In this document: positions 45,901-58,100 of the stretch, piece after piece
How positions within the stretch are numbered: position 1 is the first letter of the stretch
How the letters are laid out: the number at the start of each line of letters is the position of its first letter
NCBI GenBank assembly: GCA_964591455.1
Contig: CAZQDZ010000027.1
Coordinates: 3,165 to 67,164 of the forward strand
Source: RFSX01 sp964591455
GTDB taxonomy: Bacteria; Bacteroidota; Bacteroidia; Chitinophagales; Saprospiraceae
Reading direction: 5' to 3'
Length of the DNA stretch: 64,000 nucleotides
Notes under the pieces: model-generated
Databases searched by the model: none
Told to the model about the DNA's origin: nothing
Seen by the model: the letters and a program-made list of their open reading frames with translations, nothing else
Position numbers and translations under genes: made by a program

Positions 45901-46027
45901 CATTGAGGTCGATGAGACCATCGCCGTCATCGTCAATGCCATTGTTGCAAATTTCTTGAGCAGATACTGATAATGCCGTACATAGAGACATAAGTATCCA
46001 TACGAATTTTAAATTGACCTTAAACAT
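42938..46027 (-). CDS. 14-repeat surface protein with T9SS type B (CHU_C) sorting domain
   Basis: 1029 residues with signal peptide (VNLKFVWILMSLCTALSVSA), one MopE/EF-hand-like motif (CNNGIDDDGDGLIDLND) and an Ig-like module. From about residue 130 to 850 there are 14 tandem repeats of about 52 residues with the shared pattern (I/V)CxGxxFxxxxxxxxExGxYxxxxxxxxGCDSxxxxxLxV; each has two Cys, likely a disulfide within the repeat. A beta-sandwich precedes the type B sorting domain: DIYVPNVIRLGEDDGD, ELRILDRWGETVFV, GWNGRFRGKEVQPAVFAYFI. The start is ATG 46025-46027, 124 bp after the stop of the giant gene. Likely an outer-surface adhesin or matrix protein. Confidence 0.88.
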   Translation of the reverse strand: MFKVNLKFVWILMSLCTALSVSAQEICNNGIDDDGDGLIDLNDNECECTNILPLTDVFGNPCRRIDLTLDVPDATSYQWYKDGVALENQTSSEIEIHKFFPLGNGCYQVVAETPAGCVASEPYKVEAEEFFEDLGDLIICEGDTIIIGGFPFFKEGKQQFKTSTSEGCDSLVCLNIVFVDFTNKVVDLDLCEGATFVSECGSITTTTDLMLIDTIRAVGGCDSIITSYDIRFSSLETQFLENSICFGDTLFFRDAILTETGTHTVMSQDPMFGCDSTFVIDLDVRPEIRTDLPASICQGGVFEMEDLSVSEAGSYDIIYQSAEGCDSIVTVILEVDPPIAETIEGTFCRGQIFERGDFSTDLAGTFTHESSLGECDSIITFIIEESNVEERIETMDVCEGGSIQWRGMTLSEAGRFEDTETNAGECDVLHVLELTLTAPEPIMEQASICEGLDFEWRGMTISEPGTYTDIEETLGECTEIFQLELVDIPPDVISEDVTICAGEVFDDFGIKEDSSGVYMGLIQVPGQCDEVYEVTLTVLDEVVGDTTAMLCPGETFELYDLSTTEPGSHIATTNSSMGCDSTIMVQLTAGFLPEMTRVEEICDGDTITFQGQELTEEGLYPFIVENLNEGCDTSLIIDLRFSSEIEVNESVAICEGEVYERHDLVLTETGTFSTTFVDPDGCDSLITVNLIVNPVTDTSLNELICEGDSFEIEGEIYTEPGTYTIVTNNFTGCDSTINVTLDFYPEIEPIEFDAEICEGELYIFEDIEADTSGTYMTSVPSFTTGCDSTIIIHLDVLPLNEREEFVEICPGDIVTFFGNELTETGVYTERFSNVFGCDSVVTLVLDFDSELGDFQLEEQVSLTIGEELIIEPTEVDENFVSFHWFNEAGDIVSTSRELDGFTPLEDTFFELEAVSVNGCEVVKRVRVDVELIVDIYVPNVIRLGEDDGDAVFTVGANASVVGIQELRILDRWGETVFVDSHDGNLDSYLGWNGRFRGKEVQPAVFAYFIVFEIIDGTTVNKKGSLTVLK

Positions 46028-46151
46028 CCTTTCTTTGTTTCATTCTTATTACATACAATCCTAAGTGTACTTCCAGGTTACTTTTGGACTATATGGTGAT
46101 TCCTAATAAATATTATTCTATTGGAATTTTAGTGTTAAATAATTATCTCAA

Positions 46152-49100
46152 TTATGGGCTTATTATAGTACATCCATTACTATCAGTTACTTGTATACAA
46201 TAAGTGGTCCCACCGTTCAATCCAGTTAAAGTGTAATCCCCAATTGACAAGAGGTTTGCATTTCCAACCTCATTTCCTTCAGTATTTTGCCATTCTATCG
46301 TGAATGGTCCAGTTCCATTTAGTACTGTTACTGTGACTTCTCCAGAGCCATCTTCGCAGTAATCATTCTCTACGACGACTGCAGAAGCATCTAGTGATTC
46401 ATTCACATTTACAGTTACTTCATCTGTCGCAGTACAGCCTTCTGCACTAGTGACAGTCACTGTATAAGTTGTTGTCGTAGTAGGGAAAGCCATTGGGTCC
46501 GCCACATTAGGATCTGATAATCCAGTTGCAGGGCTCCACTCGAAAGTAGTGCCAGTTCCAGTTGCCATGAGTTGGATGCTGTCACCTTCACAGATAGTGA
46601 CATCTATGCCTGCATCAGCGGTAGGAATATCAAATATCTCTACCTCAGTAGTTGCAACTGCCGGACAGCCTAGTGCATTTGTATAAGTATATTCTACTGT
46701 ATATATCCCTGGTCCAGCCACAGCTACATCTATGCTTGCAGTTCCGTCGCCATTATCTGCAAGTCCAGTTTGTGGTGTAAATACTCCCGAATCGCCTACT
46801 TCTGTTCCTGGCACTGGTGATGCACTAATGACTATATCGTTACCATTTACACATTGATCAGTTGGATCATTGATTACCGCTAAAGGATCACTGACAACAA
46901 CTATCACTTCATCTATTGTCTCACAACCATTTGCATCTGTAATGGTAACATTATAGGTCGTACTTGTCGTCGGCGTCACAGTGACTGATGCATCGGTAGA
47001 TCCTGTAGGGTCATCCCACTGATAAGTCGCTCCTCCTGATGCTGTTATAGTCGCTGAACCTCCTATACATATAGTATGATCAGGTCCCACTTCTCCTTCC
47101 ACAGGAATGTCTGTTATTACAACTTCCTCTAGATCACCTCCACAAAGTGTAACAGGATCTCTGACCACTAACTCATATACACCGGCTGGCAAATTATCAT
47201 AAGTAATGGTCCCATCAGAATCGTTGACTATTGGCTCATATGTCATACCGCCATCTAAAGAAAACTCTAGATTAGTAATACCTGCCACGTCATCAAATTC
47301 TATTGTGATAGATCCATTGTCCACTCCACAAGTCGCGTCTACACTTGTAACATTTGTTACTGCTGGTGTATCATTAACGATAACAGTAATGTCATCTGTG
47401 CCAGTACATCCATTCTCGTCAGTTACTGTGACCACATAAGTCGTCGTCATAGTAGGACTCACAATTGGATTTTGTATGTTAGGATTAGACAGGCCTTCTA
47501 TTGGACTCCATTCGTAAGTTAGACTTCCAGTCATTGTAGGATCTTCGAGATATATATTAAACTCAGAAAAATTAAGCATATCACCTCCTTCTGTATCCAT
47601 ACCATTCTTGAAGATATATCTGACTTCGTCTCCAGAGATGGCTGAAATTGCAGGCGTTGCAAAAAGTTCTCCATTGCCCGATCCAGTAACGATGTTACTT
47701 TCATAGACAACCACACCACCACTAAGAATCTGTATCACTCCACCATTACCACTTGTAGTACAACAATCATTTCGTCTATCTATGGATACATCATTTATGC
47801 TAAATGTGCCTCCAAGACTATATCCTATACCCCAGTCTTGTCCAGAATTGATTCTAGTAGCGTGAAATGATCTTCCCCCAGTATCATCTACGTTGTTAAA
47901 CAAGCTTTCTATAGATCCCAATTCTGATTGGTGAGTGGCATTGATTACTTGAAAGTTTCCAGAGTTAAATGGTGCCTCTAACTGTGTACCTAACTGACCT
48001 GACTCTCCCAAACATAGTGTAATGTCTGGTCCTGCATCCACAACTGGATTAGGATTAACTGTAACTGTTACCTGATCTGTATCGAAACAGGTGCCGTCAG
48101 TTACCGTTACAGTATACGTGGTTGTTACAGACGGATTGACTGTAATAGATTCTGTCGTAGATCCTGCTGGATCATCCCACAAGTAAGTCATGCCTCCTGT
48201 TGCAGTTAGAGTCACAGGGTCACCGCCTTCGCATTGGGCCATATCAGGTCCAGCATTAGCAATTACATTCTGATCGACCACTACCTCAAAACTTAATCTA
48301 GAAACACAACCATTTTCATTAGTCAATTCACCAGTATATATACCTGCATCGTCTAATCCAAGATTGTTAAACACAACAAGCTCATCTTCTTCATTATCAA
48401 TATTGCCATCTTCATCTCTCCATACCCAGCCTGTATTGATATTCGGCCCACCATCAAACTGCAAGTCAGTGATACCAGTACCTTCACATAGATATACTAT
48501 ACATTCTCCAGTAAAAGGCATCCACTGTTGCCAGTTGGCATCATCATATCTGACTCTATATCTTTCACAGAAAATAACAGTCGAGTCTTGTACCGTTACA
48601 GTTGCATTAGCTGTAGAAACACATCCAGTTTCATCAGTTGCTATAACTGTGTAAACAGTCGTCATGTCAGGTGTTGCAATCGGATTAGCAACAGTCGCAT
48701 CACTTAATGTCGCTGCAGGGCTCCAATCATATGTTATCGTTCCAAATCCCGTAGCGATAGCATTCAGTGCGGCTTCTTCTCCTACACAAATTGTTACGTC
48801 ATCCACTACAACATCACAAGGACAGACATCTATCTCTATTTCATTAGAAGTATATGTTTCTGCGCAGCCTAGAATACTTGCCACTCTTCTGTATTGCTTT
48901 ACAACTAATTGTACTGGAGGATCATAGCTCTCACCATTAGCTGTAGGAATTATTGTCCATGGTGTAAATCCACCAGCTCCATCACTTTCTCTACATTCCC
49001 AAGTATAGACAATAGAAGGTTCTACACAACCTGTATCAGCAGGGTCGCAAGAGAAAGCAGGGGTAACACTTAATATTGTCTCCGGATTATTTTCTGGACA

Positions 49101-52100
49101 GACCATTGCTGGAGTAGAGATTTCTCCTGGGTCCAATTCAAGTACATTCACTTGTACAGTGTCCATGTCCTCACAACCATTTGCATCTAAGATATGGAGG
49201 ATGTATTCTCCTTCTTCACTAACGTTGATATCTGCATCATTACTAGCAAATCCGTTAGGTCCTGTCCAATTATAGGTAAATGGTTCTGTTCCTGCGGTAA
49301 CAATCGGAGTAAAGGCCGCTGTTTCGCTTGGACATATTTCTTCGTCTAGGCCTGCATCTACTGTAGGCTCTATAATATCTTGAATCGCAGCATCATCTAT
49401 ATCTAGTAGACATCGGTCATCTCCTCTTCTTACAATCAGATCATAAGTACCTGGAGTGATATCTGTAAATGTGATCGTCTCATTCGAAACTGGCACTGCT
49501 GGTTCGAAAGTAGCGCCACCATCTAGTGAGAATTCAAGGTCGGTTGCACCTACGACTGTTGTCCATGTTACAGTTATACTTCCAAAATCCTCACCACAGA
49601 TTGCATCTTCACTTGTCACTACAAAATCATCTGGCAAGTCGAATACATTCACGATTACATCATCTATTTCTGTACAACCATTTACATCAGTTACTGTAAC
49701 CATATACGTAGTTGTGCTTGTAGGGTTGGCTACGGGATTTGCTATATTAGGATTACTGAGTCCAGTAATAGGTCCCCAAGAATATATAACTCCACCTGTA
49801 GAAGTTGCATTTAACTGCACGTCTTCCCCTACACATATTTCCTCATCAGGTCCAGCATCAAGTTCCAGTTCTGGTCTCACTGTTACAGTAACTTCTCCTG
49901 TGACAGAACAACCTCGTGAATCTACAGCAGTCACTGTATAGATGGTAGTTTCCACTGGTGTAGCTATTGGTGTAGCACTATTAGGATTATCTAATCCAGT
50001 AGCGGGTGACCAAGTATAATCGAAAGATCCTGTACCTTCACCTACAGCAGAAAGCTGGACAGACTCTCCTATACAAATTGTCTCATCTGCTTCTGCAAGC
50101 ACCTCACATGGACACAGTTCTATAGTAATAATATTACTGCTTTCAAAATCATCACATCCTTCTATAGAAGCCAATCTTCTATACTGCTTATCTGTCATCT
50201 GTACTGGAGGATTGTAGGTTTCTCCATTTGCACCATTGATTGTCTCCCAGTCTAACCAGCCTCCTGCGCCATCACTTTCTCTGCATTCCCATACATAGTC
50301 AATTATTGCTTCTTGACAACTTTGTGGTTCTACTACAAGATTATCGATCCAGAAATTCTCCTCTGAGTTTCCAAACTCTACATGAAATCTTACATTGTTG
50401 ACGTTGTCACTATTTACAAAATTAAATGAGTAACTATTTACTGATGTACTCAGAGTGAATACTTGCTGAGCTAGTGTAGAGAAATCATCTAAATTGATAA
50501 TTCTAATTCTTATATCCCTTGCGATTTCTGCTCTTGCTTCGAAAGAAATCTCATAAGTTTCACCAGCAAGCAGACCTGTTATTATTTGTTGTAATCTTAT
50601 ATGGTTAATAGCAGGAGTAGTCGTCGTTACATCCACAAAAATGGAATTGTCACCGGACAGTTGTCCACTATTATCTATAGAGGTTGTAGCGACTCCTCCA
50701 TTCTCTGTATGAAGAAACCAATCGCTACCAATATCATTTATAAATTCATGATTGTCTAATAAGTTACATGAACTTCCTGGCTCTAAGCTTTCTATAGGCT
50801 CAGGATTATTAGAAGGACAAGCTATTATCGGTTCTGAAATTTGTCCTGGTTCTACCTCCAAATGTCTTAGCGTTACATCGTCAGTTGCGGTACAGCCATT
50901 ATCATCTGTAACAGTAACTGTATAGATACCATCTTCCACCATGGTGATGCTAGCATCAGATGATGTAAAGTTGCTGGGCCCTGACCAACTAAAAGTTAAA
51001 TTACTATCATTAAGAGTTCTTTCACTTAAGCAGTTTGTCCCTATATATACTGGACTGGTCGTAGTCTCTAGTACTTGAATATAACCGCTCTCAACTGGAC
51101 TAGAAGGTAATCCAAAGTCAAAACCATATAGAGTGGTTCCATTCGCAGTTTTAATAACAATACTAGTAACAGAAATATCACGTCCAATCATATTGACTAC
51201 ATAAGAACTACTTATAGCAGGGTTATGAATGACTGTCTGAAACTCATTTGGGCTGGTGCTTATAGATTCTGAAACACCATCTACTATCACATTTCCAGAT
51301 CTCCCATAAAAACGGTCACCAATAGTCGTTTCTATAATAACTTCAAGTGGAAAATCTAAATTCAAAACAAAACTATAATCATCTCCAAAAATTAAATCCC
51401 TGTTTAGATCATTAAGACTTCCTCTGTCACGAGCATTATCAATATCACCTTCAAGATTATAAGTCAAACATGGTCTACATTCACCACCAGGGCAATTGTC
51501 TACATTACCTGTCATAGCGGTTGTCGTTCCTACATCACCATCACAAACGACTTGATCTAAACCAGCATTTACTTGTGGACCTGGTTCATCAAATATTATT
51601 GCATCGTCTATATCAATAGCACAACCACTGTCAGCATCTGCCACCAATACATTATAGTTCCCTACTGGCAAATTACTATAGGTCACTGTACCATCCGCAT
51701 CAGGTACCGGCGTCTCCCATGTAAGTCCACCATCAAGTGAAAACTCAATGTTAGTAATTTCAGAGACATCATTAAAGTCTATTGTTATAGATCCATTCTC
51801 TAATCCACAAGAAGCATTTTGAGAAGTTACAAGACTAATAACAGGTGTGGCGTTTACTACAAAAATATCTGTTGCAATATTCTCACAACCGTTCGCATCT
51901 GATACCGTATAGGTAATAACATGATCTCCAGATCCTGCTGCAGATGGATTAAATATATCTCCAGTGACTCCTGTTCCTGAATAGGTCCCACCTGTAGGGA
52001 TTCCTCCGAAGAGGACTACTGATGTTTCAATATCACATGCTTCAGGCACGTCAAGAGCTAGATCCACTGTAGGTAGATCAAAGATCTCTACATCAACACT

Positions 52101-55100
52101 AGCAGCAGCTATACATCCAGATACCGTGGTTAATGTATATACTATCTCATGTTGTCCAGGTCCTGCAGCAATAGGATCAAATATATTTCCTGTTACGCCT
52201 GGTCCTGAATAGACACCACCTGCTGGGGTACCACCTTCTAGTGTAATAAGGCCTATGTCAGTACAGAAATCTGGCGGATCTAGAGAAAACTCTGCTTGTA
52301 TTTCTACGGTCTCATTGATCCTTACGTTATCTATACCTACTTCTAATTTTGTTCCTCCTGGCAAGTCAGCAGCTTCTACCCAAATGTAGATAGTCTTACC
52401 TGCATGTGCAGAAAGGTCTTCAGTTATTGCTGTCCAGTTTGCTGGACGATTAAAACCTGCCCCTACTTCATTGACTACATCATGTAGAATCGTACCATTA
52501 CTTGCATCTCGTATTTCTATATTTAGAAAATCACTTGTATTAGCGGTAAACACATGTGAAAAGTAGTATGCTAATGATATTTCTATATTGGTTGCCGTAG
52601 CACTAAGTGTAATATTTCTTGATCTTGCTGTAGCAGGACCTAAGTCAAGGTCTCTTCCTATATCTATACCTGTTACAAGTGATTGTATACCATCAAATGC
52701 ATTTTCTTCCATCAAGTTACCCGCTGTAAAATATGGAGTAGGCACTCCTATTACAAAATCCCCATCAGATGCTGCTGTGTTGAAGGTCCAAAAATTATCT
52801 CCAGTAGTTGTTTCAAAGTCAGCAAAGAACGTTTGCTCATTTTCGACACAAATGTCAGATTTTACGATAATAGTAACTTCATCAGTCACCTGACAACCAA
52901 AGAAATCTGTGACTGTCAATGTATAAGTTGTCGTTGTAGTAGGACTTGCTATAGGATTAAATATGGTCGTATTACTTAGTCCTGTAGGTGGTGACCACTC
53001 TATTGTGATTCCATCTCCAGTACCTGACCCTTGTAAAGTCGTATTATCTCCTTGCTCAATACATACTTGCGCCCCAGCACCTGCGGTAGCACCACTGACT
53101 GTGATCTCTGTCGAATTAATATGCTCGCATCCTTGAGTATTTGTTACTGTAACGGAATATGTACCTGCTCCTGCTTCTGTAATGTTTGGTATGCTCGGAT
53201 TCTGTAAGTTACTTGTAAATCCATTAGGACCTTCCCACTCCCAAGTGACCCCTGTTGTCCCTTGTTCTAGAAGGAAAACAGAACTGCCTATGCAATAGTG
53301 ACTCTGATCAGAGTTTGCAATTGCCTCATTAGGTGTGGCTACCAATAGGTCACACAATGTGATCTCTGCATCATCCGGCGTATCACCTACACCATAGAAA
53401 ACATCCCAATCACCATCACAGTCTTCATCTATAAGTGATAGGTGAGAATCCTCAGAGAAGATAATGCCATCAAATGGATTGGCATCGCCAGTTCTCTCTA
53501 CAAAGTCTGGATTGAATGCATCACCTACATTTTCAAAATATTGTACTGTAGACACCTGATTTCCAGAAAACATGTCTAAATCACCATCACCATCCCAATC
53601 CACAAGGAAAGGTGCAGATTCAAACTGGCAACGAGGAGAACCAGGACATGGATTAGTTGGTGTCCCTTCATCTTCACCATCAGCTCTCAATCCATCAAAT
53701 GGACTATTACTACCAGTTTGTAAAGCAAAAATTGGGTTATTCTCATCACCTATATTTTCGTAATACAAGAACCATCCTAACTTACCACCTACTACTGCAT
53801 CCATATCATTATCACCATCCAAGTCAGCCCAGAATATAGTAGGGTCCGCAAATCCAATAATAAATCCGCCGTCCAAAAGTGAAAAATCAAATACTTGAAT
53901 TGGGTTTGGAGGTGTTCCTCCTGTTCCTGCTAAGGTGAATTGTGGATTAAACTTAGTACCCGTATTCCAATAAAATCTTTTATTAAATGGTTCATTTCCA
54001 ACAAGTGACATATCTAAATCTCCATCACCATCGAGATCCGCAAAACCGATAGTCATGTCCAAATGTGTCAAGTTAGGCATAGGATCAGAAGCAGTTCCAG
54101 TCAAATCAGTATATGTGCCGTCTCCATTATTTTCGAAATAGAACAATTCGCCATCACCACCTGCCAACATATCCGCATCTCCATCACAGTCTATATCTAC
54201 TGAGAATGGCTGAGGGTCAGGCACCAAATTAAAAAGATCAAATGGAGAACTTGTGTCATCACATCCACATCCTGTCGTTATAAACTCTACATTATCTATG
54301 GCAATATCACTCTCATTTCCATTGCCTATAGTTGTTATAAATCTTAACTGTATGACCTGATCTAAAAATCCGAAAAGGTCTAATACTTCCGTTGCCCACA
54401 TATCGCCTTGGTCTACACTATTGCTCCATAGAGAAGTCCAGGTCTGGCCAAAATCCAATGAGATCTCTAAATTCAAATCACCAATCTGAGCACCAGTCAT
54501 ATGATAATCAAAAGTGAACTGAGCACATGATTGGTCTCTTAAATCAAAACAAGGACCATTAAGCATAGAAGTGGAATTATTATTTCCATTAGCTTCCGCG
54601 AAAAGGTAGTTAACGCCTTCTGACGCAGCATCCGGACCTGTACCAACAGTTGGTGTAGGCAGATCAGTAAGCGTCATATCAAAATCATCAAATGCCATAT
54701 CCTGTGCCCAAAGCCCTATTCCAGTCTCAAAACTTTCTCTGTAAGGAAATCCTCCTTCGCTGATAGTCCCAGAACAAGGTGGTACTACTATTACTGTCAC
54801 TTCATCTGTGTCTACACAACCATTCAAGTCTGTAACTGCAAGTGTATACGTAGTAGTCTCTATAGGACTAGCTGTTGGATTTGGAATACTTGTGTTGTTC
54901 AATCCTGTAGATGGACTCCAGTTATATATATTTCCGCCGCTTCCATTGAGAACAGTGCTTGCTGGAGGGAAAATAGTCACATCTGAACCTGCGTTTGCCG
55001 TAGGTCCATTATTATTCTCTATAGTTGCTGTACCCACCATATGCTCGCAAGTACCATTGAGATTTCTTACAAGAAGGTCATAATCTCCAGAACTAAAAAA

Positions 55101-58100
55101 GTTATATGTAACTGAACCAGTATTATCATTGACTGGATCTCTCCATGTTATACCTCCGTCAGTACTAAATTCTATAAAATCCACATCGGGATTATCAAAA
55201 AAGGTGAAAGAAACTGAACCATTATTCTTTCCACAATCTTCATCCTGTTGCGTAAAGTCTACATCAGGATTAGAAGATATTTCGATAATATCTATAGCTG
55301 TTGCTTCACAGCCATTGGCATCTAAATAAGTGTAAAATACTGTATTAGCTCCTGTATTAACTGAAGGATCAGTAGCGTCCATAAAGTTACCAGTAATGCC
55401 TGGTCCAGAGTAGGTGCCACCTGATGGGCTACCTCCACTTAGAGGAATATTAGTCTCTGTTGCACAGGCCATATCTATTCCTAGATTCAATGTAGCCTCA
55501 GCTACATCATTGACCGTTACATCTTGTGTAGCCATAGCTTCGCAGCCATTGTCATCTACAAATGTATAAGTAATCGTATGCGTTCCTAGGCCAGCTACAG
55601 TGGATCTGAATTGTCCTGTTGCTACATTGACACCATTTCCTGAATAGGTTCCACCAACTGGTGTACCTCCTGTTAGTGCCACATTTTCGCCCAAACAAAA
55701 CTGTGTATCTGGAATATCTAAAATTAACGTAGGAAGCTCATTAATTATAAACTCTTGTTGGGCGACATCTGTACATCCATTGACCGTAAAAGTATAGCTA
55801 ATAAGATGCGTACCAATGCCAGCTAATGTTGGGTCAATCTGATTTCCTGTTACACCAGGACCAGACCAAACTCCTCCTGCAGGCGTACCACCACTCAGAA
55901 TAACAGGAGCTGAATCAATACAAGTATTATCTCTTGTGAGATTTAGATTAACATCAGGTATTGCAAAAACAGTTATTACATCTGTTGCCTGATCTTCACA
56001 TCCATTTGCATCTATAAATGTGTAAGTAATCAAGTGATTTCCTTGACCTGCCGTAGATGCATTAAAATTAGTACCTGTCACACCATTTCCTGTATAGGTT
56101 CCACCAACTGGTGTACCTCCTGAAAGTGTCAAATTATTATTACTCTCACAATCTTCATCTTCAGCTAATACAAGGTCCACGATAGGCAAATCAAAGACGG
56201 CAAGGTCATCTTGTATCGTCTGCTCACATCCATTTCCATCAGTATAAGAATAGGTCAAAGTATGCGTGCCTATTCCAGCAGCGGTAGAATTAAATCTGTT
56301 TCCAGAAACACCTGGCCCTGACCAAGTCCCACCTGCAGGTGAAGCACCAGCTAACGCTACAATATCACCATTACAAACTACATCAGTAGTTATATCTATA
56401 GTCAGAACTGGTAAATCATGTACGATCAGCTCATCTATTGCCTCAGCAGAACATGTTCCGTTATCGAAGAAGTATCTTATAATATGTGTTCCTACGCCAG
56501 CTTGTGCTGGGTCAAAGGTATTGCCAGTCACACCAGGGCCAGAATAAGATCCACCTGCTGGAATACCTCCAGAAAGTGTTATAGATGCACCATCTATACA
56601 AAGCTCATCTGTAATCAGATTAAGCTGAGGTGTAGGTAAATTATTGACATTTATATCTTGAGTTGCTGAATTTGTACAACCATTTGCATCTGTAACAGTA
56701 TACTCAATAGTATGCGTTCCGAGTCCTGCAATACTTGGGTTAAAATTGTTTCCTGTCACACCAGGTCCAGAAAATACGCCTCCTGTTGGGCTTGCACCAT
56801 CCAGCAAGTGAACAGTTTCTGTTATACAGCTTTGTGTATCACTTAATACAAAATCTACAGCTGGAATATCAAAAACTGTAATTGTTTCCTCAGAAACACT
56901 TGTACATCCTGCACCATCCCAAAATGAATATGAAATAGTATGGGTTCCCTGACCCGCAATAGAAAGATCTAGCTGGTTGCCAGTGACACCAGGTCCCGAC
57001 CATAATCCTCCTGCTGGTGTAGCGCCTGTAAGTGTAACAATTGACTCATTGACACAAAAAGTATTTTGAGGTAAATTCAAAGTTGTCAATGGAGCAGGAA
57101 TAACCTCAATCTGGTCTGTAGCAAAATTTGTACAACCATTATTATCTGTAAATGTATATGTAATCGTGTGGATCCCTATGCCAGAAACTGACGGATCAAA
57201 CTGACTTCCAGTAACTCCTGGACCAGAATAATCACCCCCAGAAGGTGCACCTGCTGTCAAATCCAAAAGACTTGCAGTTTCACATAATTGATCTTGAGTT
57301 ATATCTAGTTCTACTATCGGTAGATCAAATATTGTAACATTCTGATCCACAGACTGACTACAGCCGGTAGCTGGATCTGTATAAGTATAAGTCACAGTAT
57401 GATTACCAATTCCAGTAATTGTAATATCAAAATAATTACCACTAACACCTGTTCCTGAGTAAGTCCCTCCTACCGGAATACCACCACTTAAATTAAATCC
57501 TGGTGAATCAATACAGTCTGATGACTGATCCAAATTAAGAGATACTGTAGGTGGGTCTACAACCTCTACCTCATCTGTTATAGAATTTGTACAACCATTT
57601 GCATCTGTAAAAGTGTAAGTAATTGTATGTACGCCTAAGCCTGCAGAACTAGGATTGAAAATATCTCCTGTCACTCCTGGCCCACTATAAGTACCACCAG
57701 TCGGGGTACCAGATACTATTTGAACCGATGTGTTATTAACACATTCCGTCATTGGGACATTTAATCCTAATATAGTTTCTGGGAGTACCTCGATCTGATC
57801 TACTGCTTGGCCTTCACAGCCATTAGCATCTGAAAAAGTGTAAGTAATTGTATGCGTTCCAATTCCAGCAACAGTGGCATCGAATGTATTGCTGGTAACT
57901 CCAGGCCCACTAAATGTACCTCCTGCTGGTGTAGCACCTGTAAGTGCCACATTAGTCTCATTATAACAAACTTCTGCATCTTGCAAAAATAAGTTTACTA
58001 CAGGCTCACTATAAATAACCACATCTTGCTGAGCAACTCCTTCACAACCTGTAAGTGGATCTGTGTATGTATATGTTATTTCATGTATTCCAACACCTGC

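Noticed and set aside
49456..49941. 161-codon plus-strand frame inside the giant gene (and many similar ones up to 61.5 kb)
   Set aside because: All are antisense to the tandem repeats and recur with the same period; they reflect codon bias of the repeats, not genes.
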